NCBI GenBank assembly: GCA_951812925.1
Contig: OX638372.1
Location: 3,844,001 to 3,908,000 of the forward strand
Direction of reading: 5' to 3'
Length of the DNA: 64,000 nucleotides
From: Calliopum simillimum
Taxonomy: Eukaryota > Arthropoda > Insecta > Diptera > Lauxaniidae
Positions 41,848 through 53,070 of the stretch are shown here, one piece after another; within the stretch, counting starts at the first letter, position 1; each line of letters opens with the position of its first letter. Made by a program: the position numbers and the translations under genes. The notes beneath the pieces were generated by a model. That model was not told the origin of the DNA and searched no databases. It was given only the letters and a program-made list of their open reading frames with translations.

Positions 41848-42724
41848 AATTTCTGTTTATACAAGTGTACAAGTACAATCATCTCAGATGTAAACAAAAT
41901 TGCATATTCCAGGTAGCACGAATGTGCATATATCTGCAGTTATAGAATTTTTTTTATTTTTTGATTTTGTTTATCTTAATAAAAATTTTAAGAAAATATG
42001 AAAATGACGTTATAATGGCTTTTGAAAGCTTTCCGATCATCTATAGAATATGTTCACTTGAGTTTCGAGCGTGTTTTTGAACGCTAGGACAATGAAACAG
42101 AGAAAGTCAGATGGAATAAGTGAGAGATGTAGTGAGTTATGTATGTATCTCAGAAAGAAATACGTGTGGTGTGTATCTGGGCAAGGCAACTAAAAATAAC
42201 ATTTGCACAGAAATAGATACCAGAAAATTTTGAATTCTACGTTCAGCAGATAAAATGCAGTGAAACTGTTGATTTTTAAAACTTTTCTATTTCATATGCT
42301 CTGAAAGTAGAGCTGTTCGCATGGAAAATTCAATATTCCATTTAATCGTTTTCGTAATGTTTTATAAAATACTTTTGTATACAAAACCAAAAATATTTGA
42401 AGAAAATTATTTTTTCTTTTCATTAGGAATGCTTAGGATGGATTTGCTATTAGTGGGCGAAGCTTTTCGCATATACTTATGTACATATATATGTGTAGAG
42501 AGTAAAAATTTGAAAGTGGGTGGGTTGTGGGTAGTTTATAATCAATGCATGGTTGACTTTTTGCTAAAATATGTTGTTATTTTTTAATAAAATTTTTTTA
42601 TTTTTTTTTTTTGTAATGACGCTATTTGCTGCTTCAACTTTTCAACCCAATCATTTGATTAGTTCTGTGGTAATAATTTTTTATAGCTTGACAAAAGTTT
42701 GTATGTTTTTATAACTTATGGCAA

Positions 42725-43520
42725 GTGCTGTATAGGCATTTCAGACTGGAAAACCTCATGGTAGGTCTCCAAACGACACATTCAATTTACTTTTTGACAC
42801 ATATTTCCCAAAAAATCCTATAGGTTCTCGAAAATGCCACACAATACGAAAATTAGGATTGGAATTCAGCTTTAACTATAGAATCGACGAAAAAGTAAGA
42901 CTGGCTGTTAGTTGTTTTGCACCCTATAAATCTCCGGGGCCCGACAGAATCACTCCAGCAATGATTCAAAAAGCCCATGAGCATCTTCTAAATTGGTTGA
43001 AAGTTATCTATACGAGTTGTCTCTTTTTGCGCTCCCTTCTCTCAGAATGGAAGAAGGTGGAGGTTTCTTTTGCGTGTAAGGCTGTAAAATCAAGCTATGC
43101 ACATCCGCGCAAAAATGAATGAAAATTTTTTCACAGTCAAAAAATAAAAATGCCAATCGATGAAAAAAGTAGCGGATATTTCAAATCTGAAAGAATTTTT
43201 CAAATCGATACATTTAAAATTTTTTAAATCCCGATTTATTGAAAAATTTAACAATTTGTACTGAAAGAAAATTAAAAAACGGAGGTACGTTTATTTATTT
43301 ACCTTTATCTCGCTTGAAAAAAAGAAAACAAGAAAAAACTCTTCAGACTTTTAAGCGCAATGATCAAGGCTATAATTTGTCATCAAAAACTAAAAGATTA
43401 GAAAAAATGTTCATTCATTTTCGCGAAATGACTTACATTAGACCTATCAGTCTATCTTCACTTCTATTAAAAATTTTTGAAGATGAAAGAAAATCGATGG
43501 ATACGGCTTGAAAGAGCATC
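42725..43520 (+). pseudogene. Decayed Jockey-type non-LTR reverse transcriptase fragment
   Basis: A frame across 42730-43090 reads GKPHGRSPNDTFNLLFDTYF, FAPYKSPGPDRITPAMIQKA and LLSEWKKVEVSF, which are the fingers-domain blocks of Jockey-like RTs (KSPGPDGI, PAMLQ). After a disrupted, possibly inserted, stretch of about 340 bp, 43425-43480 reads YIRPISLSSLLLKIFE, the next RT block. The catalytic YADD region was not found and frameshifts are present. It is a dead fragment. Confidence 0.75.
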
Positions 43521-43863
43521 TCAAACTCTATCCGAATCGGCAAAAAAGTGGAAAATGATTTTCTGCCACCTAAGCTCCTTTTTCATAAAAAAGGTTTTAT
43601 ATGTCGGATAAGGACTAAGGTTACACTAAAAAAGCTGACCAGCCTGGGCTGTCTATTAGTAGCCAAGCATCCTTTGGTGAAGTATTTTGTAACCTTTATA
43701 ATAGTTATAAATCAAAAAACAAAAAACGTAGTTCCATTCAGAAATGCATTCCACTTCAGTGCGTTGTAATATTCGATCAATATTTTGTGAATTGAATTTT
43801 TAAAAATCCTAATGTGCCATGAAAAAGTTTCTCTACAGATCTGAAAATAAATTTTTGTACATA

Positions 43864-44531
43864 CCCAACAAACAAAAACGTTTGGAAAATAACTTATTAT
43901 ACGCTTATTGAAGCAAACATTTCGTTTGGAAATTAACTGGCAAAGTGTTTGGAAATTCTTGAATTCTAATTATTTAATAATCGAAACTGGACCCTTCATA
44001 GCAAGCTTGTGAAAATCATTTGGAGCAAGCTTTTTATAAATGTTTTTATACAATATTTTCCAGATTTTTTTATTCAATATTTTTAAATTGTTTTTTTAAC
44101 TTTTCAATTAACATTTTGTTAGTTTTTATTATGTTCATAAAACAATGTTTTCCAAACATTTTTATATTTAATTAAAAATAAAAAAAAGTTTATGTTTGCT
44201 GAGAATCGAACCTATGACTTCCAAGTTATGAGTCGACAATCTTATCAACTGACCTAACGTGCCAGTTATGATTCAAATGCCTTGTGTTTTACTTAGCTCG
44301 ATTAGTCATTGAAAAAATAAAATAAAAATTTTTTCGAATGTTTGGAAAACGATTATTGAAACTTTTGGAAATTAATATTTTTCCAATTGTTGATTTTAAC
44401 TTTGCAAATCAATTTTAAAAATAATAAAAAAATAATACTTTCCAAACGTTTGAAAATTGGTTATAAAAACATTTGAAAATTAACTTTTCCCAAGCTTAAA
44501 AATTGAAAAGGTTATAAAATTGTTTGTTGGG
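43864..44531. mobile_element. TIR element with 'cccaacaaac' ends and an internal tRNA-like segment
   Basis: cccaacaaacaa at the left and ttgtttgttggg at the right are inverted and flanked by TA. The subterminal regions repeat a gtttggaaa motif. There is no transposase. A tRNA-like block lies inside on the minus strand (44192-44264). Confidence 0.75.
44192..44264 (-). tRNA. tRNA-Met(CAT)-like pseudogene / SINE-like promoter
   Basis: The minus strand has an A-box-like ttaggtcagttgataag (44257-44241) and a B-box GGTTCGATTCT (44212-44202) at tRNA spacing, with CTCATAA where the anticodon loop should lie (CAT, Met). The acceptor and anticodon stems do not pair well, so it is not a functional tRNA as it stands. 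Most likely a decayed tRNA or tRNA-derived sequence captured in the TIR element. Confidence 0.5.
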
Positions 44532-45799
44532 TATATAACACATCTATTTGATAACGTATGCGAAAAGTAATTGTGAATTTATTTTTATTATATTTGTGTG
44601 GGCTTTTAAAAGCTGACAAAAGTTTAATCATTAAATATTTGGATAGCACGAGCAAAAAAGTGCTAGCAGTAATATGATTTTCTGCGACGGTGTTCTACTA
44701 ATTTTACTTGGCTCCTCAATAAGTACATACTTAGAACTACCAAATTGTTAAGAAAAAGTATACAGATAGAATATTTATTTTGGCTTAAATGCGCTTGAGG
44801 AACGATAAGACTCTTATATGGATACTAGGGTTCTTGGTACATAAAGGCCAGATTGCCTAGACAGAAGAAGAAAGAAAACATTTTTATAGAGGATGAAGAG
44901 CAAAAGTTGATCAAAAAAATAATGCATACTCGCAGCACATGGTCTTATTTTTCACTGCTCTTTAAATTTACCCGATTTAAAACATTTAATTTTGCAAAAT
45001 TCTAAAATAAATGAAAGTACAAGTTTGATTTGCCAAATGTCAAAAATTTAATTTTTTGTTATAATCTATTTGGCTCAGAAAATTACAAATTTTAGTCAGA
45101 AGAGTGAAATTTCTTTCACCCCTGTTTTCTTAAGGTCCATATGACATAGAGCCCTATGTATGCAAACAAATTGTTTAGGAATTTTGGTTTTTATCTTGAA
45201 CGATTTTTTTTTTTTTTTTTTTGTTTTCAGTGCACAATATTTGTTACGCATGAAATTGTTGCCTTAGATGTGTTTGTTTTAATATATACGTATACAAATA
45301 TGTGTAAATGTATTTGTATTTCGCAATGTTTATTTTATTTTCAATGTGAAAAGATTTAATAGAAGCCAAATTGTGGATTTTTAATTTTATTTTTCATGGC
45401 GCTTGGCAATCTTTCAAATTATTGCTTTTTCTGAATACGTCATTAATTGGTTATTGGTTTTTTTTATTTAAATTGAGTGACCCATATTTTCAACACCTAT
45501 ATGTATCAGGTGATGTCTCTTTCTCACTTCACAAGATGTGCTTCAAGCAGCTGTAAGTATATATGTTTCGTTGCTGTTACACTTGGAAGTATTCAAACTA
45601 TGACGTCACGTATGTAGCAAACTATACGTCACTTGAGGCAGTGCACTTTCAATTGGAACAGACAATAAGTTGAGATAGAGCACTGCAAAATAGATACAGT
45701 GATATTTATTCCACCGGAGACGATGTTCCCAATGGCCTCGGGTTCTGGCCTAGGAGAAGTTTTTAGAATTCAACATCTTATAACGTCGTCATTTAGCAT

Positions 45800-46400
45800 T
45801 TTGAATTGCTACCAGAACTGGAAATAATTTTTTTTTAAAGTTTTTCTAAGGTTAAGTCAGACTTTTTGAAATAAAAGTTTAAAAAAACATTTAAAAATAA
45901 GTCACACGAAAAAAACCTTTATTTTAAAATTTTTTTGTTAAATCTTTAAAGACTTTTATCCTTCAAAAGTTTTTATATAAAATCTTTTTCAAAAACTTTT
46001 TTCCTAAATAGGTCGAAAATATTGCAAAAATTACTGTTTTATTAGTTCAATCTAAATTTATCATATTTCAATTAGAAAACGCGTTGGTACTTTCATTACT
46101 ATGTACTATACAAGCAAAAACAGTCAATGAAGTTACTTCAAAGGAAGGTCGAAAATATATTTTGGACATGGTCAGAGATGCCTCCGACCCCTTTAAGTGA
46201 CCGTTTTAAATCCATTTATGTATAAGAGTTTTTATAAAATTAAATAAAAAACTTTTATAAATAAGATTTTCCAAAAAATTTTTTAAAAAAATCTTTTCAA
46301 GTAAAATTTTTCAAAAACTTTTTATTATCAAAGTTTTTGTAACCTTTTATGCGAAAAAGTTTTCAAAAACTTACATTTGTTAAACTTTTTGAATTCAGTC
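45800..46400. repeat. Simple AT-rich repeats ('aaaagttttt' motif)
   Basis: Imperfect iterations of aaaaacttttt and aaagtttttn blocks in both orientations, like those upstream of hiw at 5330-5440. No gene. Confidence 0.5.
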
Positions 46401-46454
46401 CTTTTTCTGTTGGAAAGGTCTTGAGAAGGAGCAGTGCATAGAACTATATCTTTT

Positions 46455-46930
46455 TTAAAAAGTGGGCGGTGCACGCCCCTTATTGGAAAAAACGCTCTCA
46501 CGGCTAAACCACTGCATCGATTTTTATGAAATTTGATACAGAGATAGGGTTAGCACTAGGAAACGATATCATGACCATTATGTTCTCAAGTGGGCGGTGC
46601 CACGCCCCTAAATGGAAAAAATGCTCTCACGGCTAAACAACCGAATCGATTTCTATTTAATTTGGTACGAAGATAGGATAAGCACTTAGGAACGATAGCA
46701 TGACCAATATCTACTTAAGTGGGCGGTACCACGCCCCTAAATAGAAAAATACTTCCACGGGTAAACCACTAAATTGATTTTTTGAAATTAGCTATAGAGA
46801 TTAGGCTAACACTAAGGAATGAGAATATGACCTTCATGTTTTTAAGTGGGCGCTGCTACGCGCTTAGGTCATTGATTTTTATGAATTTTGGTGTGGGGAT
46901 AGAACGAGCATGACGGAAAGATATCAAAAA
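46455..46930. repeat. Tandem repeat, unit about 130 bp, 'aagtgggcggtgccacgccc'
   Basis: About 3.6 units. Each begins with the GC-rich palindromic motif gtgggcggtgccacgcccc (46450, 46590, 46719, then degenerate at 46846), then ctctcacggctaaac and a cgattttt..aatttggtac stretch. Single relatives lie near 37535 and 58855. It is noncoding. Confidence 0.85.
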
Positions 46931-48600
46931 CTTTTTGCTTTAGTAGGAATAAAACGACTCTAAATGGCAAGCATGTAATTAAGCAGCTGCACCAATTTTA
47001 TGAATGCAGTTAACCAGAACCCTAAGGAAGAATATTAAAAGCTTTTTGTTTTTTATCAACCAAGGAAAGTTATAGAAACTTTTTCCTTTATAGATTAATT
47101 GAAATTTTCGATCTTCGGCCACAAGGCGAACTCTAGTAAGCATAAAAGTTTCAGGGTCTGATTGCTAAAGAAAGATTCTGATTTCAGTTCGTTTTCAGTT
47201 TTATACATCAAATCGATAAGATAGTTTAGATTAAAAATGTGATAGTAATGGTCTAAATTCTTTTGCAATGACACACCTTTTCTACAGGGACTAATTAATA
47301 AGTATCTTTATGTTTACAATCACAATTGTGTGATTGTGTTTGTACCGTTTATATTGTCCATTCAATAAAAACGCAATGCTGCGTTTACGTCATTCAGAAC
47401 TTATATATTTTGCTTCTAGCGAAGACTTCAAGGACTTGCTCTAAATTTCTATATCACTTTATGCATGTACATATGTATGCATGGCTATTTTAGTATCTGT
47501 GTGTCATGCCAATAAAACTGGCTGCAGTTATGAATGAAAGCAAATAATGTAATTTCCTTTATGCTCCATAAAATAACATCTAATCAAATATTATAGCTTG
47601 GGAAGGGTATTAGCACAAACAAATGACTTTCAAAAAAAAGGAAAAGGATTTTAAAAATTTGTTTGAGTTTAAATGAAAAAAAATCTTCAGGAATTTATTA
47701 TTCCAACAAACGTCATCACCTGCAATCGCATAACAATAAACATGCATACATACATAGCGCTGCAACAGCAACTTAAAGCTTCTCAAGTCAAGTGCAGCGA
47801 CAACGTCACGTTGCAATAAAAACAACAACAATAACAAAACTAAATTTTGACCTCAATTTGCTTAAGCTACGTCACCAGGACGCCGTTCGTTGCTTAACTG
47901 ATGTTGATTCTGATGCTGTTGCTGATGTTGATGCAGAAAGATTGAACGTATCGATTGCCGTTGCCATGGCGCATTTAGCTACCACTGCAGTGGGAAAAAC
48001 CCGTCTTTGGATCTAACCTGCAAAGCGGCAAGAGTTTTTCTTGAATGAATAATTTTTTTTTTTTTGCAGAGCGATACCCATTTTTGCAGCCTCTTTGTTT
48101 AACAGAAAAAGTGCACATGCACTAACATACTAACGAGTACATATATAATTATTTATATACATGCCTACCTATGTATATACTAATGTTTGTATGTCAAATT
48201 GATGTATGCATCCAAAAATGTCCTTATGATGCATTCAATGCTATTTATTGCGTACAAAAAATTTTCAACCAAATCAACTCACAGCAGCAACGGCCATAAC
48301 AACAACAACAACAGCTCCTGCTTCGACGTCATCAATGTTTTACGCTTTTTCATGCTGCATCATTCAACATTGTAACTGACCAACCTAATATATATGCCCT
48401 TCGGCAGAACTAAAAATAGTATAATATATCAGCTTTAATTAAGATATATATGGCATGAAAAAATCTATAGCAGAGATAAATGCTGAAACTCTTAAAGATA
48501 GCAACTCAAAAAATTTTTTAAACTTGCTGCACAAAATGTCTTGATATATACTGGCCTGTTCCGTGATCTGTGTGGTTTCAATTACATTTCATTTAGGAAG
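46930..48600. other. No gene recognised
   Basis: Open frames at 47792-48016 and 48187-48375 (+) are less AT-rich and have a plausible codon look but no recognisable domain or splice support. They could be unannotated exons or conserved noncoding DNA. Confidence 0.35.
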
Positions 48601-48635
48601 CTTTTTGATAAAAATGCTGAGTCACACGATAAAAA

Positions 48636-49129
48636 GTAGAGTAGAACGGGGTAATAACGTGCAGGGGGTAATGTCGTGCACTGGCTGTTTTAGCCCAAAG
48701 AATTGAATGATTTACCAACTGTTCGTAAAGTAGGGACCTGCTGACCTACTGAGGTTATGCATATAATACTAGCAATTTTCTCCAGTTCGTCTTTACAGAG
48801 TAACCTTTTTTTCAAAACGCACGCTTTCGGGACGATAAAAGTGTTTTCTGAAACGAAATATTCTGCCAAAGAAAAGAAGTATTTGGTTTTCGAAAAAATT
48901 TTGGGCTTCACCGAGTTATCGAAGTTGACCTTTAAAACGACTATTGGGGTAATGTCGTGCACATTCACTTACACAAACACAATTTCTCGCTACACAAATG
49001 TTGTTACACATGGATGTAACCAATGAAATCATCTTTCGATCGGATGCTTACTCGTTGCATTCGCTTGAGATGTACGGCTTTACGAGCATGTCAAAGTTGA
49101 GTGCACGACATTGCCCCGTTCTACTCTAC
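48636..49129. mobile_element. MITE (494 bp), 'gtagagtagaacgggg' ends
   Basis: gtagagtagaacgggg and ccccgttctactctac are perfect 16-bp terminal inverted repeats. The motif gtaatgtcgtgcac recurs near both ends (48669, 48947, and complement at 49100). It is noncoding. Confidence 0.85.
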
Positions 49130-49160
49130 TACAATCTTTTTTGTGGGGAATTACAGGCTC

Positions 49161-49827
49161 TACCCTATAGGAAATTCAACTGGTTTAAAAGCGGCTTAAA
49201 ACTACTTTTTTTTCATCCACATCCGGTTGAAATTCTGACTTTTTTCCTTGCAAGAGACTGGTTTATTTAACATGGCGATGTCATAGGGGCAGGACAATTG
49301 TCCTACTCTGCATATATTTTCAACTGGTTTAAAATTGATATTTTTTCAATTGGTAAATAATCAATTGACCAAATCTGATTTAAAAACTAGTTAAGTAGTT
49401 GCAATTCCACTACAAGAACTTCAATAATATATACATATGTTTTCAATTTAATTGAAACATTCATTGGGGATTCATATGGGAACTCAAGTTTCAAAGACAA
49501 ATATTAAACTGTTAATAATATTAAATAATAAAAAATATCTTAGAATTAGTATTATTTATTCTAAGTTAGAACATTAATGAAAATTAAATAGGAGCTTAAA
49601 GAAAAAAAGTATTGTGAAAATGAATTTGAATTGAATTTCTTGATAATTTGACAATCTCAGCAAGGAAAATAAAAAAAATTTGAAAACAATTTGAGATTAA
49701 ATTTTAAAAATTAAAGTCAAAGTGGTTTTTGCTGCATATAATTTAAACCAGTTTCAAACCGGTTGCTTTTTAACTACATTTCTAACCGGTTTTTTTTGTA
49801 ACCGGTTTATGTTCTTCCGACAGGGTA
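49161..49827. mobile_element. TIR element (667 bp) carrying aaccggtt motifs
   Basis: The left end taccctataggaaattcaac and right end (complement of taccctgtcggaagaacata) are inverted and continue into aactggttt / aaccggtt. AACCGGTT occurs at 49757, 49784 and 49800. There is no transposase. Confidence 0.65.
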
Positions 49828-50329
49828 CATGTAAATAACATTGACTTAAATCAACGAAAACTTCGCATTTTCCTTTTTTACTCAGCATGTCGGGCTTAAA
49901 TCGAAAAACATCATAAACAAAGTCGATTTTTATTTTGTCGAAAAAATTGCTTGAATTTTTTCAGAATTTTAAGACCTGTTATGTGGCCGTAATGAGAGAT
50001 TTAGACTTTTTAACCCATTCTATCGCCACGACCCACACATAATTTTTCTGAATTTTACTCCAGAATATTTGGAAAGGTACCCGTAACATATCTACTACTT
50101 CTGAAGTATGTGCTCTCCCGTACAGTTGTGCTAAAAAAAATAGTAATGATACTACCGGTTAGCTTGTTTTTGTCATATCTAACTGATTATTTGAATTTTC
50201 GATATTTTTTTTTTTTTACCAATTTGTTACGCTATGAAAGCATAATAAGAAGACCCACTGCTTTCAATTCTTACGTACTTGTTCTACTTTTTATTTGAAA
50301 AACTCGCAGTTGAGCGGGAAGGGGGTCTC

Positions 50330-50454
50330 GGCAATACGTAAGATGACCACCAAATACGGAATTCAATCCAAGATTTACCTTAAAAAGAATCAAACACGGA
50401 GGAGCTAGCATAATGATTTGGGCATGCTTTTCGTACAAAGGTGTGGGGCCTATA
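50330..50454 (+). pseudogene. Tc1 transposase, 5' part before the nested insertion
   Basis: It reads RIKHGGASIMIWACFSYKGV GPI, the block before the second catalytic Asp of Tc1 transposases (KHGGGSVMVWGCFS). A stop lies upstream (QYVR*). It continues at 51785. Confidence 0.75.
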
Positions 50455-51782
50455 CAGTGTGTCACAGAAGTATTTTGCAAATTTTTTTTTGGAAAATGGG
50501 ACTGATATTCATGTCTATCCATATTACCACCTTTAAGTTTAAGTTTCCCCGTTCCATAAGCCAAGAACAGCCCACGACACACCATCATGTAAAATTGTTG
50601 TTTTTAAGTTATAAAAGCTTAGTGTTTTATTTGCCTTATACGGCGTCTATTGATCCGATGGAAAGCAAATATTATATTATTGGATCCAATAGAAAGCAAA
50701 AATAATATTTTTGGATCCGATGGATGCCACATGGTCTGGCATAAAGTAAGGGTTTAACTTTTATAACTTAAAACCAATAATTTTACATGATGGTGTATCG
50801 TGGGCTGTTCTCGGCTTATGGAATGGGGAAACTTAAACTTATCGGTGGCAATATGGATAGACATGAACATCAGTCCCATTTTACAAAAACAATTTGCACC
50901 AAGTACTTGAAAAATGGGCTTACCACAAGATGACTTCTTATGTTCAAAAAACAATGACCCTAAATACACATCCTGGGACACTTCTGTACAACACCAAAGA
51001 GATTAAAACAGCACCGTTATATCCTTCTTCGAATCCAATAGACATTTTTTGTCTAGTGGAAATGTCAGAAAATACCATATTTTATCAAACAAATGTGCTT
51101 AAACAAGTACTCCAAGAAAAATGGAAAAAACACCGACAGAAAATGTCATAAAGGGATGGAATCCTCGCAAAGATGTTTAGATGATGTCTCCTCAAATAAT
51201 GGCTACGATGGTTATCATTAAAAAAGCCTCTTTTACTTGATAAATAATCTCAAAGTAAAATTTTACTAAAAAGCAAAATACTTTTGTGACCTTATAAAAA
51301 AGATGAATAAATTATTTCATTGATTTTTAAGTGATTAGAACGCATTATTTTAATTTTTTTATGAAGTGGTATCAAAGTTAACGTTCCATTGACTCGAAGT
51401 TTATTAAAAAAATATGTAAGGATAGTCGAGTCGGTAATTTAGGGTTATAGTAAAATAGTTAAATTTATTAATAAAAAGCAATTAAAAAGTAATTCAGACA
51501 ATTATATATAAAATTTACAAAAGAAAGATTATTAATTTGACACGCTTGCAACGGACGACTGCTTTGTTTGATGTTCGCGACAAAACTAAAAACTGATTCT
51601 CTTCGTGTGCTCGGCTTCTGCATAAATGACTTTGCCACAGCTGTCGCATGCTACATCTGCTTGCTATTTTACGGATGGTGCCTTACAAATATTACTTTTC
51701 TAAGAATGAAACGGCTAAAAATTGAGTATTAATTCGAATTTTTGAATATTTTTTGTATGCAAAATACATCTGTGACTCACTG
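50455..51782. mobile_element. Foldback Tc1-like element, copy B (nested)
   Basis: The ends cagtgtgtcacag and ctgtgactcactg lie between duplicated TA (50453-50454, 51783-51784). It shares arms with copy A at 1398-2859, including the degenerate TMTLNTHPGTLLYNTKEIKT peptide (50894-51151), and has an internal inversion around 50640-50750. It interrupts an older Tc1-like element. Confidence 0.85.
51416..51686. mobile_element. Short insertion (271 bp) inside copy B
   Basis: Comparison with copy A at 2755-2780 shows an uninterrupted aaatattagttttctaag there, whereas here 271 bp with ends gtaagg/ccttac are inserted and flanked by a 6-bp duplication aaatat (51410-51415, 51687-51692). Confidence 0.75.
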
Positions 51783-51784
51783 TA

Positions 51785-52185
51785 TATTGGATCCAAGAAA
51801 TCATGGATCCGTACCTATACGTCCATAGACTGCAGGAAGTCATGTTGCCATATGATAGCGACCAAATGGCACTAAATTGGGTATTTCAACAGGACAACGA
51901 TCCCAAGCACACTAGTAAAGTCGCCAAATAATGGTTTCAGGCCAACGGCATAAATGTTCTTGAATGGCCCGCCCAGTCGCCAGACCTGAATCCTATTGAG
52001 AATCTATGCTGCGACGTGAAGAATGCAGTCACCCAATGTCGACCGACCAATGTTTCGCAACTTTGGGAAACAGTTCAAGACGCCTGGAAATCCATACCTG
52101 TCCAAAGATGCCAAAATCTTGTGGAGTCGATGCCAAAGCGCTGTGATTGTGTTATTGCGAATAAAGGCCATGCAACTAAATACTA
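51785..52185 (+). pseudogene. Tc1 transposase, 3' part
   Basis: It reads IMDPYLYVHRLQEVMLPYD, WVFQQDNDPKHTSKVAK*WF and EWPAQSPDLNPIENLCCDVK, then a C-terminal tail ending at a TAG. The Asp (QQDND) and Glu (NPIENL) of the DDE triad are visible. A TAA after SKVAK breaks the frame. Confidence 0.88.
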
Positions 52186-52794
52186 GTGATATCGGTGTGT
52201 TTTAAATAACCCATAATTTTAAAAACGTGGCTATTTTGCAAAAGTTACATGACTGCAAAGTTACCACTACTATTATTTTGACCAGCCAAATTTTAAGAAC
52301 TTGTGAAAACTTTAATTTTTTTATCCCAACTGCCTTGAAATCTTGTTAATTATTTTTTTAATTTCTCCTTAGGATACCACTCTTGTAAAAAAAATTTTAA
52401 TTTGATCAAAATAAAAATTCAGATATTTTGAAGGTCGTTTTCAATTTCATAAAAAGCACTACTATTATTTTGGACACAGCTGTATATTATGGAAAATCTC
52501 GATTTTCCCAAAAATTTTTGATAAAACGACCTGCTGACACCCTCTCGGGTCGAAATGTTTTTGTTCACCTATTGGGAATTTCATTTTATACGACTAGAAT
52601 TACATCCACCGCATTTGGTTATTGAACATGAAAAAAAAAATTCTTAAAACCTGGGTCATATAGGAGGAGATTATTTTGGGATGTACTCATACATACTTTT
52701 TTTTTATTGCGCAAAAATATGCTACGGAAAATTTTACTAGGGGTGACCAAAGTCCAGAAATGCTAAAAACTTAAAAAAAATGATTCAAAAATGT

Positions 52795-53070
52795 AATAAA
52801 ATTGCAATGTGGGACAGTCTTTATTGATATTGACGTTTTTTTGGTTTTCGCGATGAAATTCCGACTTTTTACTGACTCAATATTCCCATGTTTTAGTGGT
52901 AAATTTTGTAAGAAAAAGTTAAAAATTACCCTTTTGTGGGGATGTAAAGGGTTAAAATTTTCTACAAAAATATTCCTCGTACCTTATCTTCAACACAACA
53001 CACTATTTTGTGCACAGACTACTAGAAAACTTCAAAAATCGATTAAAAAAAAATTAGATCTGATCCCAAA
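52795..53070. repeat. Third copy of the 1-kb/62-kb repeat family
   Basis: It contains tgactcaatattcccatgtttt, gggttaaaattttctacaaa and aaaacttcaaaaatcgatta in the same order as 62630-62890, but with the intervening part shortened. Confidence 0.65.

Larger units (their letters stand above)
50123..52482 (+). mobile_element. Tc1-like element split by nested insertions
   Basis: TIRs cagttgtgctaaaaaaaatagta (left) and the complement of tactattattttggacacagctg (right), each flanked by TA (50121-50122, 52483-52484). Without the insertion it is about 1.03 kb, shorter than an autonomous Tc1 element. Its transposase is cut at 50454 by the foldback element at 50455-51782, which in turn carries a 271-bp insertion at 51416-51686. 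Confidence 0.85.

Noticed and set aside
47792..48016. Possible coding exon (74 codons)
   Set aside because: Less AT-rich and open, but no domain, splice signals or paralogue were recognised; left as an unannotated stretch.
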